Shown here piece by piece: positions 6,910 to 15,778 of a DNA stretch of 50,360 nt. The translations under genes and the position numbers were made by a program. Below the pieces are notes generated by a model, which was given only the letters and a program-made list of their open reading frames with translations, was not told the origin of the DNA and did no database searches. The stretch is from contig JBCCQH010000053.1 in the NCBI GenBank assembly GCA_039024435.1, positions 1 to 50,360 on the forward strand. The letters are read 5' to 3'. Within the stretch, counting starts at the first letter, position 1. Each line of letters opens with the position of its first letter. The stretch is from JBCCQH01 sp039024435 (GTDB lineage Bacteria > Bacteroidota > Bacteroidia > J057 > JADKCL01).

Positions 6910-8811
6910 TTAATTCGAACTGTCGCAGGCCTCACACAGGATCGGCCGGAGCCAGTCATAACGTGCCAATTGGAAATTGGTTCGGTAGAGTGAGCACATC
7001 CGGCGTTGATCGAGTTGCTTCGCTTTGTGCGACAATGCGGTCAGTAGGCCCGTATCCGCCTTCTCGGCGTGTAAATAGGCCGCCTGGAGAAACTGAAACA
7101 GCAACTCGGGCTCCGGATCGTCCGCCCGAGCAAAGCGTTCCAGCATTTCCATGGTCCACTCCGTCTTGCTGTAGAGATTGAAAAACTTGCCCAATTCCAC
7201 AAACTCTTCCGCATCCAGTTGCGCCTTTTCGTACTGGCCCCGAATCGCTTTGAGAGAATTGCCAACCGCACCAGTTTTGCCTTTCATAGCATTCCATTTG
7301 ATGGCGCCCAAGTGATAATTGAACCGCATCCGATTGAGCAAGAGCGTATTGTAGCCATCGCGCTCGATCAATTCCAAGTCCTGGAGGTAATCAAAGGGCA
7401 AGCGCTTGTGGCTGCCCGGATTTTGGTAAAGGTTTCGGATCCGCCAATCCATGTACAGGGCCCGCAATCCGGGGCAATCCGCGGCGAAATCCCAGATGGA
7501 GTCCGCCTTTCCCAGGTACCAGTTGACATAGTCGGGATCGCCGATCTGCATTGCCATATTGAAACGGTTGGCGTGCAGGGGCGACATGCCCTTGCGGATG
7601 GGAATTTCGGTGCGCAGGAGCACCTCCCGCAGCAGCTCACCCTGATCAAAGGACCGAATCAGCATCGATTGGTAGAACAACGCCGAATCCGCGAGTCCCA
7701 TCTCCATGCTGCGTTTATAGCGCGCCAGGGCTTCTTTCCCGCTCAAAGTATCCATCCAGGACTCCGCGAGGAAGATCTGGATTTCCGCCCGGCGGTGCGG
7801 GGCCAGCATTGGCTCGAGTTCCGCCAGCATCCTGGGATTCATCCGCAGGCTGTCCTTGATCTGTTGGTGGGTGTAGCGCAGCAATCGGGCGTAGCGCGTC
7901 TCCAGAATATCCACCCGGAAATCAGTCCAGTTCTCGTACGCTTGCTGGCTAAGAAGGATCCGCGATTTTTGTTGTGATTGAATGGCGTCGTACATGCTCT
8001 CCGCCCGCTTGGTGTAGAGGTGGCGATTCAGTTCCAATGACCCCTCCACGCTGGCGTAAGCCTTGATATCGATGCGGGTGATCTCCCGGCCCAAAGCTTC
8101 TACAGAATCCAGCATCGGGCGGACATCCTCCAGTTGATACTCGTACTTTTCCTTTTCGAAGGGGACCACGAAGTCCAGGCGGCGGCGCTGGTCCCGCACC
8201 AAGGGAGAAAAGGGCACCGTCTCCCAGGCCGGCACCACCCGCAAAGGGCGCAACTCCGTCGTCGGGGGCGAAAGCGGATAAGAGTACTTACAGACCCGCT
8301 TTTTTTGCAGCACCAGCAGATTGTAATTGAGATCGCCTTTCATTTCTGGGGGCACCAGGCCCAGGAACAGATAAGCTTTGCCCTGTTTCGCGCGGCGATT
8401 CGCTTTGAAAAGCTTCTTTTTGTAGACCGGCGGCAGCAATACCCCGTCGTGATGGGGCGACGCGTGGACCCGGTTGGGGCCGTCGCAAGGAAATTGGTCT
8501 TGGGTCACAATGTCCACCGCGAGTCCATCCTTGCCCTTGGTAAACATGGCTTCCAGCCGCGCCAAATCCGCGTAGCGTAAAAACAGGCTGTCTCCTTGGC
8601 GCACCACGTAATCGGCCAGGTGAATGGCGGCGTACTCGTAGCGCTGCAGAGGCCGGCAGTATTTTTCCTCTCCTGCCTTGACGCCGTACGCCTTTTTGTC
8701 CAGGGAAATGCCACTCGGGGGTGTCCATTCCTGCTGGCCGTAAACAATGCCGGCAGCGGCAACGGTGAAAAAGGTGATCAGCAGATAAATTGTCGTGCGA
8801 AAACTGTGCAT
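6910..8811 (-). CDS. Exported protein with OmpA-like domain and helical repeats
   Basis: A 633-residue protein. The start at ATG 8811 gives a clean signal peptide (TIYLLITFFTVAAAGIVYGQQ). An N-terminal region of about 150 residues contains CRPLQRYEYAAIHLADY. Next comes an OmpA-like fold: LDFVVPFEKEKYEY, then ITRIDIKAYASVEGSLELN and LYTKRAESMYDAIQ. These correspond to the strand-helix elements of OmpA C-terminal peptidoglycan-binding domains, though the usual RxxxV spacing is loosened. The second half is helical and TPR-like, and the end has the paired cysteines ILCEACDSSN. The likely role is in the periplasm or at the outer membrane, but the exact function is unknown. It stands alone between a small secreted gene and cydB. 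Confidence 0.6.
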   Translation of the reverse strand: MHSFRTTIYLLITFFTVAAAGIVYGQQEWTPPSGISLDKKAYGVKAGEEKYCRPLQRYEYAAIHLADYVVRQGDSLFLRYADLARLEAMFTKGKDGLAVDIVTQDQFPCDGPNRVHASPHHDGVLLPPVYKKKLFKANRRAKQGKAYLFLGLVPPEMKGDLNYNLLVLQKKRVCKYSYPLSPPTTELRPLRVVPAWETVPFSPLVRDQRRRLDFVVPFEKEKYEYQLEDVRPMLDSVEALGREITRIDIKAYASVEGSLELNRHLYTKRAESMYDAIQSQQKSRILLSQQAYENWTDFRVDILETRYARLLRYTHQQIKDSLRMNPRMLAELEPMLAPHRRAEIQIFLAESWMDTLSGKEALARYKRSMEMGLADSALFYQSMLIRSFDQGELLREVLLRTEIPIRKGMSPLHANRFNMAMQIGDPDYVNWYLGKADSIWDFAADCPGLRALYMDWRIRNLYQNPGSHKRLPFDYLQDLELIERDGYNTLLLNRMRFNYHLGAIKWNAMKGKTGAVGNSLKAIRGQYEKAQLDAEEFVELGKFFNLYSKTEWTMEMLERFARADDPEPELLFQFLQAAYLHAEKADTGLLTALSHKAKQLDQRRMCSLYRTNFQLARYDWLRPILCEACDSSN

Positions 8812-8878
8812 GGTCCGAAAAAGTCCGATTGAAAGGCAATTTAATTTATCCCGGACCAAAGCACAACTTAGACCCGAA

Positions 8879-9895
8879 TCAACTCGCGTCCGGAGATTCT
8901 TTTTGGCCTTTGAATACCCACATCAGGTAGGCAATAGATGGCCCAATGATGCTCAAACCGACGATCAGCGCCCCCCCGAGCATGTTGATAGTTTTGTCGG
9001 GGGCCGCTGCGGTGAGCAAGTCAGATGCCGGATGTCCGCCCAGCACAAAGTGGGGAAACAGTGCCGTGTACACCGCGAGCAAAATCAGGCTCACCTGGCC
9101 GCCGGCCGCCAGTCGGGCCAGCAGGTAGCGGTCTTGCCGCAACCAGTGGCGCATCAGAGGAACCGAAAGCGTGGCCAGCCCGACCATACCGATGCTGCCG
9201 GCATTTCCCGTAAATGCCCCCCAGAAGGCCAAATCTTCCCGGTAGGCCGTGGCAAATACCAGACCGCCCGACCCCACCATGGCCAGCAACAGACCCGTCG
9301 CCTGTCGGGCGTAGCGCTTGCGTTCCGCGGGGCTTTTTTCTTCGCCCATGATAAAAACCGCCGCCAGGTAGCCGCAAATCGACACCGTGAACAAGCCCAC
9401 AAAAAACGAGAACCCGTTCAGCCAGGGCGCAAGATAGGCCGCGTGGAAATCGGGGTTTTCCGGGATGTCAATGCCCCGGATTCCGGCCCCCGCGATCACC
9501 CCGAGACACAGCGGGGTGAGCATGCTCGAATAGACAAAAGCATTGCGGTAATGGCGCTGCAAGCCGTCCTTGACCGCATCGTAGTGCCGGAATACAAAGG
9601 CCGTCCCCCGCACGATGATCCCCAACAAGAGGAACAAGATCGGCAAGTGCAAGTGGTTGGCGAGCAGCGTGTGCAGACTCGGAAAGCCAGTAAAGAGGAT
9701 CACGATGACCAAAATCAACCAGACGTGATTTGCTTCCCAAACCGGTCCGATTGCCCGGGTGGTCAAGCTGGCCACGTAGCTGCGGCGGGAGCGGGGCGTC
9801 AGCAATTCGAGGATGCCCGCCCCGAAGTCGGCTCCGGCAAACAGCACGTACAGCGTCAGCGAAGCAAACAGGCAAAAGATGACAAAATAGATCAT
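8879..9895 (-). CDS. cydB: Cytochrome bd-type quinol oxidase subunit II
   Basis: A 338-residue inner-membrane protein with eight or nine helices. It begins MIYFVIFCLFASLTLYVLFA followed by GADFGAGILELL, and has EANHVWLILVIVILFTGFP, both hallmarks of CydB. With CydA it forms the terminal oxidase that reduces oxygen to water with quinol electrons at high oxygen affinity, without pumping protons. The start lies 9 bases after the cydA stop, so the two are co-transcribed. No cydX-like small ORF or cydDC transporter is seen after it. Confidence 0.95.
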   Translation of the reverse strand: MIYFVIFCLFASLTLYVLFAGADFGAGILELLTPRSRRSYVASLTTRAIGPVWEANHVWLILVIVILFTGFPSLHTLLANHLHLPILFLLLGIIVRGTAFVFRHYDAVKDGLQRHYRNAFVYSSMLTPLCLGVIAGAGIRGIDIPENPDFHAAYLAPWLNGFSFFVGLFTVSICGYLAAVFIMGEEKSPAERKRYARQATGLLLAMVGSGGLVFATAYREDLAFWGAFTGNAGSIGMVGLATLSVPLMRHWLRQDRYLLARLAAGGQVSLILLAVYTALFPHFVLGGHPASDLLTAAAPDKTINMLGGALIVGLSIIGPSIAYLMWVFKGQKESPDAS

Positions 9896-9904
9896 GGCGG
9901 CGCT

Positions 9905-11239
9905 TTAGGCGGGTTGTAAAGAAACGGGTGCGGGGTCGTACAGCACCGGAACCATCCGGATCTGTCGGACCATGAGCAGGGTCACCAGCAGACTCAGCAC
10001 GAGGTAGAGCGCGGTGAAGGCATAAAACGAGTACTGGATCCCAGGCATGGCCGTGACGGCATCGGCGGTGCGCATGTAGCCGTAGATGATCCAGGGTTGG
10101 CGGCCCACTTCGGTGACGGTCCAGCCGGCCTCCACCGCCAGGAAACCCATGGGGGCCGCCAAAACCAGCGCCTTGAGGTACCAGCGCCGGGCGAGGGCCG
10201 GGGTTTTGCTGCGGTTGAGCACAAAGAAGCCGACGGACAGGGCGGCGAGGAACATGCCCAGGCCGATCATAATCTGGTAGGCAAAATGCACCACCGGAAC
10301 ATTGGGGCGATCCGCCGGTGCCACTTGGTCGAGGCCGGCCACCTCCGCTTCGGTATCAAAATGGATCAGCCAGCTCAACATGCCCGGCAGGCGAATGGCG
10401 TAGTCCACCGATTCGGTAGCGTCGTTCGGAATTCCACCGATGATCATGTCGGCGGGGCCAGTTTCGTAGTGGGCTTCCATGGCGGCCAGCTTGGTGGGCT
10501 GCAATTCGGCGACTCGGTCCGCGGCCTGGTGTCCACTCAGGGGTTGGAGCAGCGCGGCTACCGCCGCGAAAACCAGGGCAATCCGGGCGGCCTTTAAATG
10601 GAAAGCGCGGTTGCGGCCTTTGAGCAGCAGCCAGGCGTGGATGCCTGCCACCGCAAATCCGGTTGCCACAAAGGCGGCTAGCGTCATGTGCAGGCTTTGG
10701 TGGAGCCAGGCATCGTTGAAGAGGGCCGCTACCGGATCGACTTGGCCGTAGGTGCCGGTCACCTCATCAAAGACAAAGCCACTCGGGCTGTTCATCCAGC
10801 CATTGGCGGCGACCACGAGCACCCCCGAGGCGACCCCGGAAATCCCGACCACCACGCCGGTGCCCCAGTGGACCCAGCGCTGCATGCGCTTCCAGCCGTA
10901 GAGGTAAAGCCCCAGAGCAATCGCCTCCACGAAGAAGGCGGTGCCTTCCAGAGAAAACGGCATGCCAAAGATCGGGCCGGCGTGCTCCATGAATCCAGGC
11001 CACAGCAGTCCCATCTCGAAAGACAAGACAGTGCCGGAAACGGCCCCGGTGACAAAGAAAATAGCGACGCCTTTCGACCAGGCTTTGGTGAGGCGGTAAT
11101 AGCTTGCGTCGCCGGTGCGCAACCAGCGGAAGTGCGCCACCGTCATCAGCCAAGGCATGACCATACCAATACAGGCAAAAATGATGTGGAACGCCAAGGA
11201 CATGGCCATTTGGGATCTTGCGGCTATGAAATCATCCAT
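9905..11239 (-). CDS. cydA: Cytochrome bd-type quinol oxidase subunit I
   Basis: A 444-residue heme-carrying subunit. The start is set at ATG 11239 (MDDFIAARSQMAMSLAFHII), placing the heme ligand His at residue 18, as in other CydA proteins. SLEGTAFFVEAIALG holds the conserved acidic residues near the hemes. PTKLAAMEAHYET is the quinol-binding stretch, and GRQPWIIYGYMRT is the family signature. The Q-loop is short, as in the CIO-type branch rather than the long-loop E. coli enzyme. It is the first gene of the cydAB operon. The 275 bases upstream separate it from a divergent lipoprotein gene, and I could not identify its promoter with confidence. Confidence 0.96.
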   Translation of the reverse strand: MDDFIAARSQMAMSLAFHIIFACIGMVMPWLMTVAHFRWLRTGDASYYRLTKAWSKGVAIFFVTGAVSGTVLSFEMGLLWPGFMEHAGPIFGMPFSLEGTAFFVEAIALGLYLYGWKRMQRWVHWGTGVVVGISGVASGVLVVAANGWMNSPSGFVFDEVTGTYGQVDPVAALFNDAWLHQSLHMTLAAFVATGFAVAGIHAWLLLKGRNRAFHLKAARIALVFAAVAALLQPLSGHQAADRVAELQPTKLAAMEAHYETGPADMIIGGIPNDATESVDYAIRLPGMLSWLIHFDTEAEVAGLDQVAPADRPNVPVVHFAYQIMIGLGMFLAALSVGFFVLNRSKTPALARRWYLKALVLAAPMGFLAVEAGWTVTEVGRQPWIIYGYMRTADAVTAMPGIQYSFYAFTALYLVLSLLVTLLMVRQIRMVPVLYDPAPVSLQPA

Positions 11240-11514
11240 AACAATTAGGTTTGAGTTTTGAGACCGCGGATTGGGCCCGCGTAACCCCAAGGAACTGCGA
11301 CCCGGATCCAGCGGGTCGACATCTGTTTTTACGTTTAAAAGGGTTTTCTGGACGGAAAAATTCGGTCCAAAAGCCGGAAAAAAGCCGCAAAATCTGACAT
11401 TGGGCCGGGCAGCCGGATGGAGGCGGCGGCCCTATTTGTCGGCAACGCATCCGGGCGGCGGTTCGCGGTTGTTTATGCGGTCGGTTTTTGGCTTATTGAA
11501 ATTGCAAAACCAGT

Positions 11515-11919
11515 ATGGACATGGAAAAAACTTGGAAATTGAATGCGCGCAGCTGCGCCATTGCCCGGTGGCTGGTGCTAGCGGTGGTGATCGGATTGAC
11601 TGGCTGCCAAGACGAAGGCTTTGGCGGAACCCGAACCCTCACCGGCGTCGTCAACCACCACGGCCTGCCCATCCCGGACGCATTGGTAGGTATCAAGTTT
11701 GATGCGACCGAACTGCCCGGCACTGCGATTGAGATTTTTGACGCTCAAGTCACCTCGGACGCCAACGGCGTTTACACCTTTGAGGACCTCCACAAAGGCG
11801 ACTATTACCTGTACTCGATTGGGTACGATTCGGCGATTTCCGAAGCCGTGCTTGGGGGCCTCTACGTCAAGGTTTCCGGCGGTCAAACCACCACCCAAGA
11901 CCTACCGGTGACCGAGTGA
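11515..11919 (+). CDS. Lipoprotein with carboxypeptidase regulatory-like domain
   Basis: A 134-residue lipoprotein. The hydrophobic leader ends in the lipobox LTGC. The mature part (GTRTLTGVVNHHGLPIPDALVGI ... SDANGVYTFEDLHKGDYYLYSIGYDS) is a single CarboxypepD_reg-type beta-sandwich. Such modules occur at the start of TonB-dependent receptors and on surface proteins; here it stands alone. A second ATG at 11521 is an alternative start. The gene is divergent from cydA and ends at a shared terminator with the multicopper oxidase gene. The role is unknown. Confidence 0.75.
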   Translation: MDMEKTWKLNARSCAIARWLVLAVVIGLTGCQDEGFGGTRTLTGVVNHHGLPIPDALVGIKFDATELPGTAIEIFDAQVTSDANGVYTFEDLHKGDYYLYSIGYDSAISEAVLGGLYVKVSGGQTTTQDLPVTE

Positions 11920-11941
11920 CGCGCTTTCCCAAGCTGAGAAT

Positions 11942-11975
11942 AGCAAAGGCGCAGTCCCCGGACTGCGCCTTTGCT
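11942..11975. terminator. Bidirectional terminator between convergent genes
   Basis: A 16-bp perfect stem (11942-11957 with 11960-11975) starting AGCAAAGGCGCAG, with a tiny CC loop. It lies between the plus-strand lipoprotein and the minus-strand multicopper oxidase, and probably serves both. Confidence 0.8.
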
Positions 11976-12009
11976 CAACGAAAAAGTCAAGGCTTGCGCT
12001 TTTGGGGCG

Positions 12010-13854
12010 CTACTCCACGATCAGCTTGCGGGTGTACCGTCCTTCTGGCGACGTCCATTCCACTACGACCAGGCCGCGTTGCAAGTCCGAAATGTCGACC
12101 GTCTTCGTGCCCGAGAAAGGACGCAGCAGCTTTTCCATCAGCAGCTTGCCCTGCAAGTCGTAGACTTTGAGCGTGCTGAGTTTGGTGCAATCACCGTTGA
12201 GATTGAGCTCGTCCCCCGCCGGATTCGGAAACAAGGTCAATTCCGGCCCTAGCGGCTGGGACAAGTCCCGGGACACCGTTCCGTCCCACACCACAAACTG
12301 TTGCATCATGCCCCAGTGCTCCCGCTGCTCAATATTCGGCGTATTGGGCACCGTGGAATTGTAGCCCAGGGCGTAGTATCCATCTTCGTGGGTCAGGATG
12401 TGGCAGTGGTACATGTAGGTGTCGCGGTTCACGTCGAACGGCATCGAGGAACCGTAGCTGTCAAAAATCATCCGAATTGTCACCTGTTGTCCTGACGGAA
12501 CCATGATGTTATCGTTCGGGCCGAGGAATTCAACCGGAATGGGCAAGGGATTGCCGCTGAGGTCCTCTACCCCGACGATCTGAAACTGAACGAGGTGGAC
12601 GTGAAAAGGATGGGCCACGGTCGAGGTATTGCGCACTTGCCAGTCTTCAATGGTACCGAGGTTAACGGTGTCATCGATGGTGCCGATGACGAATTGTCGG
12701 CCATTGATATTGAACTTCAGGGAGTCGGCCAAGGGGTTGAGGCTGTCGTTGTTGCCGGCACCCTGGCCGCCCAAGTCGACGATTCGGGTGTTATCCGGGG
12801 GGCCGAGCACCGGTATATTGGGCAGGGAAGTGGGAATCGCCCCCATCGGGCTGACCGTATTTTGTCCGACCTGAATTTGCATCAGCGGTCCATCGTTTGC
12901 TTTCACGAAATTGTTCGGAATGGAATTCCGCCGGTTATAGAGGTAGTAGGTCTGTCCCGCCTCTCCGGTGAAGTCGATCAGGATTTCGTTGCGGATCCCC
13001 GGACCATTCAAGAGCGAGTCAATCGTGCGCACGCTGTCGGAAATGTAGCCCCCGTCGCTGGCCAGCAGAGAATAAGGCTTGCGGCCCGCCGCCACCGTAT
13101 TGCTGGTATCGGCCACGATCATCAAGCTTTGCGAGGCCCGGGTGGAGCCGTTGAGGATGCGGAGCCGGATCACTTGGGGAGGGACATTCAATACCGGCCG
13201 GATGGTCCCATTTACGATGTTGGTCCCGCCCCCGACGCGGTTGGTGTCGAGGTTGCCATCATTGTCCACCTTTAGATCTTGGATGATGATCGGGAAGTCG
13301 TCCACCCCGTAGTTGGTGGGGAGAATCGGTTCCACCGCATCCTGCGGATCGCGGATGATGATCATCCCAGCGAGGCCCATCTGAACCTGGGTCAGGGTGG
13401 CATCTTCCGCGTGGGGATGGTACCAAAGACTGGCGGGTTTTTCGATGATATCAAATACCGGAACAAAGGTGTCACCGGGCGCAATCGTCTGGTGCGGGCC
13501 ACCATCGGTCCAGGCCGGGATATTGGCGCCATGCCAGTGCACCGTCGTGGTATTGTTGGTGCCGAGCCGGTTGATGATTCGGGTGGTTTGGGTGCGACCG
13601 ACCTCCCAGACCATGGTCGGGCCCAGGTAATCGTTGGTGCTGTCCCCGTCGTGGTTGTAGGCAAATGTCGTCACGTTATCGAAGCCGGTGGCACCGAAAT
13701 CGTGCGTCTCAACATCAGTGGTGATCTGATAAAACGAGGAGTCGATCAGATCGGGCACCACCAAATCGATCGTGAATTGAGCGTAGCTCGAACTGAAACT
13801 GACCATGCACATCAGCAGGAAAGCGGCCAAGAGCCGTGGGTAGCATTTATCCAT
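12010..13854 (-). CDS. Multicopper oxidase exported by T9SS
   Basis: A 614-residue secreted oxidase of the laccase/CueO/bilirubin-oxidase family. A signal peptide spans 1-25. All type 2/3 copper motifs are present: HWHG (H106, H108), WYHPH (H146, H148), HPFHVH (H415, H418, H420) and HCHILTH (H483, C484, H485, H489). C484 is the type 1 ligand. The type 1 axial position, usually Met five residues after the last His, is Tyr494 here (HEDGYYALGY). The end (LTLFPNPAGDELNLNGDC ... TRKLIVE) is a T9SS type A domain, so the enzyme should be displayed or released at the surface. The substrate is unknown; phenols, Cu(I), Mn(II) or bilirubin-like compounds are family options. A cytochrome-type lipoprotein lies upstream in the same orientation. 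Confidence 0.93.
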   Translation of the reverse strand: MDKCYPRLLAAFLLMCMVSFSSSYAQFTIDLVVPDLIDSSFYQITTDVETHDFGATGFDNVTTFAYNHDGDSTNDYLGPTMVWEVGRTQTTRIINRLGTNNTTTVHWHGANIPAWTDGGPHQTIAPGDTFVPVFDIIEKPASLWYHPHAEDATLTQVQMGLAGMIIIRDPQDAVEPILPTNYGVDDFPIIIQDLKVDNDGNLDTNRVGGGTNIVNGTIRPVLNVPPQVIRLRILNGSTRASQSLMIVADTSNTVAAGRKPYSLLASDGGYISDSVRTIDSLLNGPGIRNEILIDFTGEAGQTYYLYNRRNSIPNNFVKANDGPLMQIQVGQNTVSPMGAIPTSLPNIPVLGPPDNTRIVDLGGQGAGNNDSLNPLADSLKFNINGRQFVIGTIDDTVNLGTIEDWQVRNTSTVAHPFHVHLVQFQIVGVEDLSGNPLPIPVEFLGPNDNIMVPSGQQVTIRMIFDSYGSSMPFDVNRDTYMYHCHILTHEDGYYALGYNSTVPNTPNIEQREHWGMMQQFVVWDGTVSRDLSQPLGPELTLFPNPAGDELNLNGDCTKLSTLKVYDLQGKLLMEKLLRPFSGTKTVDISDLQRGLVVVEWTSPEGRYTRKLIVE

Positions 13855-13956
13855 TGTCTGTGATTGAAAAGTGAAAGACCTTACTTCAATTTACAATTTC
13901 TCATTTCAAGGTCAAAACCAGATGCCGAATTGCCGTTGGTGATTTCGGGGAAAACC

Positions 13957-13992
13957 CAAATTTATTGTGGTTAAGGAGCATTTTGGGGCAAA
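13957..13992 (-). promoter_or_regulatory. Possible promoter of the multicopper oxidase gene
   Basis: On the minus strand, TTTG (13992-13989) precedes TAAATTTG (13964-13957). The -7 element is a perfect TAnnTTTG. The 24-base spacer is longer than usual, so this is a tentative call. It would give a leader of about 95 bases. Confidence 0.35.
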
Positions 13993-13997
13993 GAAAT

Positions 13998-15497
13998 TTA
14001 TTTGATGGCTACGCAGATGGGGTTGGCCAAGAGTTCTGGCTTGTAATCGTCAATGAGCTCCAGGGTGCCCAGATCAATCAGCGTCAAGTAGCCGTTGCGC
14101 TCGCCGCAGGTGCTTTGGTGGTGGGGGCGAGGCCCATTTACATCGACGTTGCGGTTCGCGACCACCAATGCGTTCAGTCCCGCGTCCACTTCGATTCCGT
14201 AAGGCTGGAAACCAGAGTAAATCACCGACTCGATTTCCAGGGTTCCCGTGTTGAGCACCATAATCGATCCCATGCGGCCGGGTTCTCCGTTCCAGGAAGC
14301 CAGGTCCCCGGTGCAGGAAATAAACAAGCGCTGCCCATCCGGACTCGGCGTGATTACCCCCGGCGCACTCGGCAGCGCAATTGCCGCTCGGAGCGTATCG
14401 GTGGTGGCGTCAAATACCCGGATTTCCTCGCTCCGCCAACAGCTAACAAAATAACGTTCTTGCTCCGGCAAAAAGGCGATGTCGTGGGGATCGAGCTCAC
14501 CGGAATGGGCGGGCGCAAGGTGCTGGACCAGATCCACGTCGCGGGTCGTGCCCAAGGTCCCGTCGGTCCCGTACCCGACCACGGTGATGGCGCTGGCAAA
14601 ATGTTGCGGCATATACAATTCTGAACGCTGCGGATGGGCGACGGGGTTGGTGGTTTCCTGGGCAAAATATTTCCGGCTGCCCACGACCGCATTTTGCTGT
14701 AGATCGACTACGACCATTTCCTGAAAGTAGTCTCCCACCACAAAGGCATACCGGCCATCCGCGGAAAATTCCATGCGGTTCCAGCCGAAATTGCCCAGTT
14801 CGATGTCGGCGACTTTCTCGTCGGTGAGCGTGCTGTAGCGCTCGATGTGGGTATTGTAGGTCGAAAACACCACAAACCAATCCTTGCCGTCGGGCGATAC
14901 GCGGACGTCGAGGACGTTTTCGATCTCGTTTGGTTGGCGTCCCACTTCGATGTAGCGCATGATTTGCCGGCTCTCCACATCAATGACCGCCACCGCGTCA
15001 CATTCGCTGTGCCCGATGTACCATTTGCGGCGGGTGGGATCCGGGGGAAAACGCTCTTCTCCGTTGGCATTGCGGGCGCCATCGTCGATCCACTGCCAGA
15101 TCCGGTTGTATTCTTCGGCGGTCAGCGGCGCATCATTGAAGGGCATGGTGGGGGTCAGCGTCGGACCGATGCTGGTATCGGTATTGATGCTGAACAGGAG
15201 GTAGCTCTGATCGGGAGAGTAGGGGATGATCGGGCTGCCGCCGCGGCTGCCCCGGAAAAGGTCATCCCAGGTTTCCAGGTTCAGACCTGCCGTGGCCCGG
15301 GCGCTGGTCGCATTGTGACAACCTGTCGTCGCGCAAGATTTCCGCAACAGCGGAGCGATGTCTTCCGGGTAGTCCAGCGCGGGCTCGATATCGGTTCGGT
15401 TGCAGCCCCAGATACCCAGCAGTACCGCCCCGACCAGCGCGTACCAGCCGCACCGGGTCGCCGCCGTCCCGCATTTGCCCCAAAAATTTTTTTCCAT
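13998..15497 (-). CDS. Lipoprotein with c-type cytochrome motif and YVTN-like beta-propeller
   Basis: A 499-residue lipoprotein (leader ending LGIWGC). Residues about 43-140 look like a planctomycete-type cytochrome domain: YPEDIAPLLRKSCATTGCHN has a CX4CH heme-like motif rather than CXXCH. The block closes with TAEEYNRIWQWIDDGARN, a typical distal element. From residue about 155 a seven-bladed-type beta-propeller follows (WYIGHSECDAVAVIDVESRQ, VVVDLQQNAVV, PYGIEVDAGLNALVVANRN). Such proteins are periplasmic or surface electron-transfer or scaffold lipoproteins. The position just upstream of a secreted multicopper oxidase suggests, but does not prove, a redox partnership. Confidence 0.8.
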   Translation of the reverse strand: MEKNFWGKCGTAATRCGWYALVGAVLLGIWGCNRTDIEPALDYPEDIAPLLRKSCATTGCHNATSARATAGLNLETWDDLFRGSRGGSPIIPYSPDQSYLLFSINTDTSIGPTLTPTMPFNDAPLTAEEYNRIWQWIDDGARNANGEERFPPDPTRRKWYIGHSECDAVAVIDVESRQIMRYIEVGRQPNEIENVLDVRVSPDGKDWFVVFSTYNTHIERYSTLTDEKVADIELGNFGWNRMEFSADGRYAFVVGDYFQEMVVVDLQQNAVVGSRKYFAQETTNPVAHPQRSELYMPQHFASAITVVGYGTDGTLGTTRDVDLVQHLAPAHSGELDPHDIAFLPEQERYFVSCWRSEEIRVFDATTDTLRAAIALPSAPGVITPSPDGQRLFISCTGDLASWNGEPGRMGSIMVLNTGTLEIESVIYSGFQPYGIEVDAGLNALVVANRNVDVNGPRPHHQSTCGERNGYLTLIDLGTLELIDDYKPELLANPICVAIK

Positions 15498-15701
15498 AGA
15501 TGCACCATCAATTTGCGCAAAAATGGAAGCCCACGCAAATGGGGCTTGCTTGCGGCAAACGGTCGTGGGGTAGGGGGCAAAGTGTTCGTCCGGGAAGGGG
15601 AGAGAAAGTCGTTTTACCGGCTACTGCCCGACCCAAGTTGCGGTCGGTCCCGAAATCACGGAGCCGCACCGAAATGTGAATCATTAATAATCAGGTATTT
15701 G

Positions 15702-15725
15702 CGTATTTTAACGTAAAAATACGTT
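15702..15725. promoter_or_regulatory. Palindrome upstream of the BlaI-type repressor gene
   Basis: CGTATTTT (15702-15709) pairs with AAAATACG (15716-15723), and the overlapping AACGTA (15710-15715) pairs with TACGTT (15720-15725). Two interleaved perfect inverted repeats about 55 bases upstream of the start codon are candidates for a distal operator. Confidence 0.45.
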
Positions 15726-15739
15726 TAAAAACTTAAAAA

Positions 15740-15761
15740 TACATTGATAAATGTAAATTTG
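15740..15761 (+). promoter_or_regulatory. Promoter -7 box overlapped by a TACA/TGTA operator
   Basis: TACATT (15740-15745), a 4-base spacer, AATGTA (15750-15755): a perfect inverted repeat of the TACA...TGTA type used by BlaI/MecI repressors, though with a wider gap than the staphylococcal sites. A perfect -7 box TAAATTTG (15754-15761) overlaps its right arm. A further half-site TTTACATT sits at 15771-15778, directly before the ATG. I see no clear -33 element. Repressor binding here would block the promoter, so autoregulation is likely. Confidence 0.6.
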
Positions 15762-15778
15762 CGTTGTAGCTTTACATT

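Noticed and set aside
8795..9919. A 374-codon plus-strand frame across cydB
   Set aside because: Antisense shadow of cydB with no domain or signal peptide.
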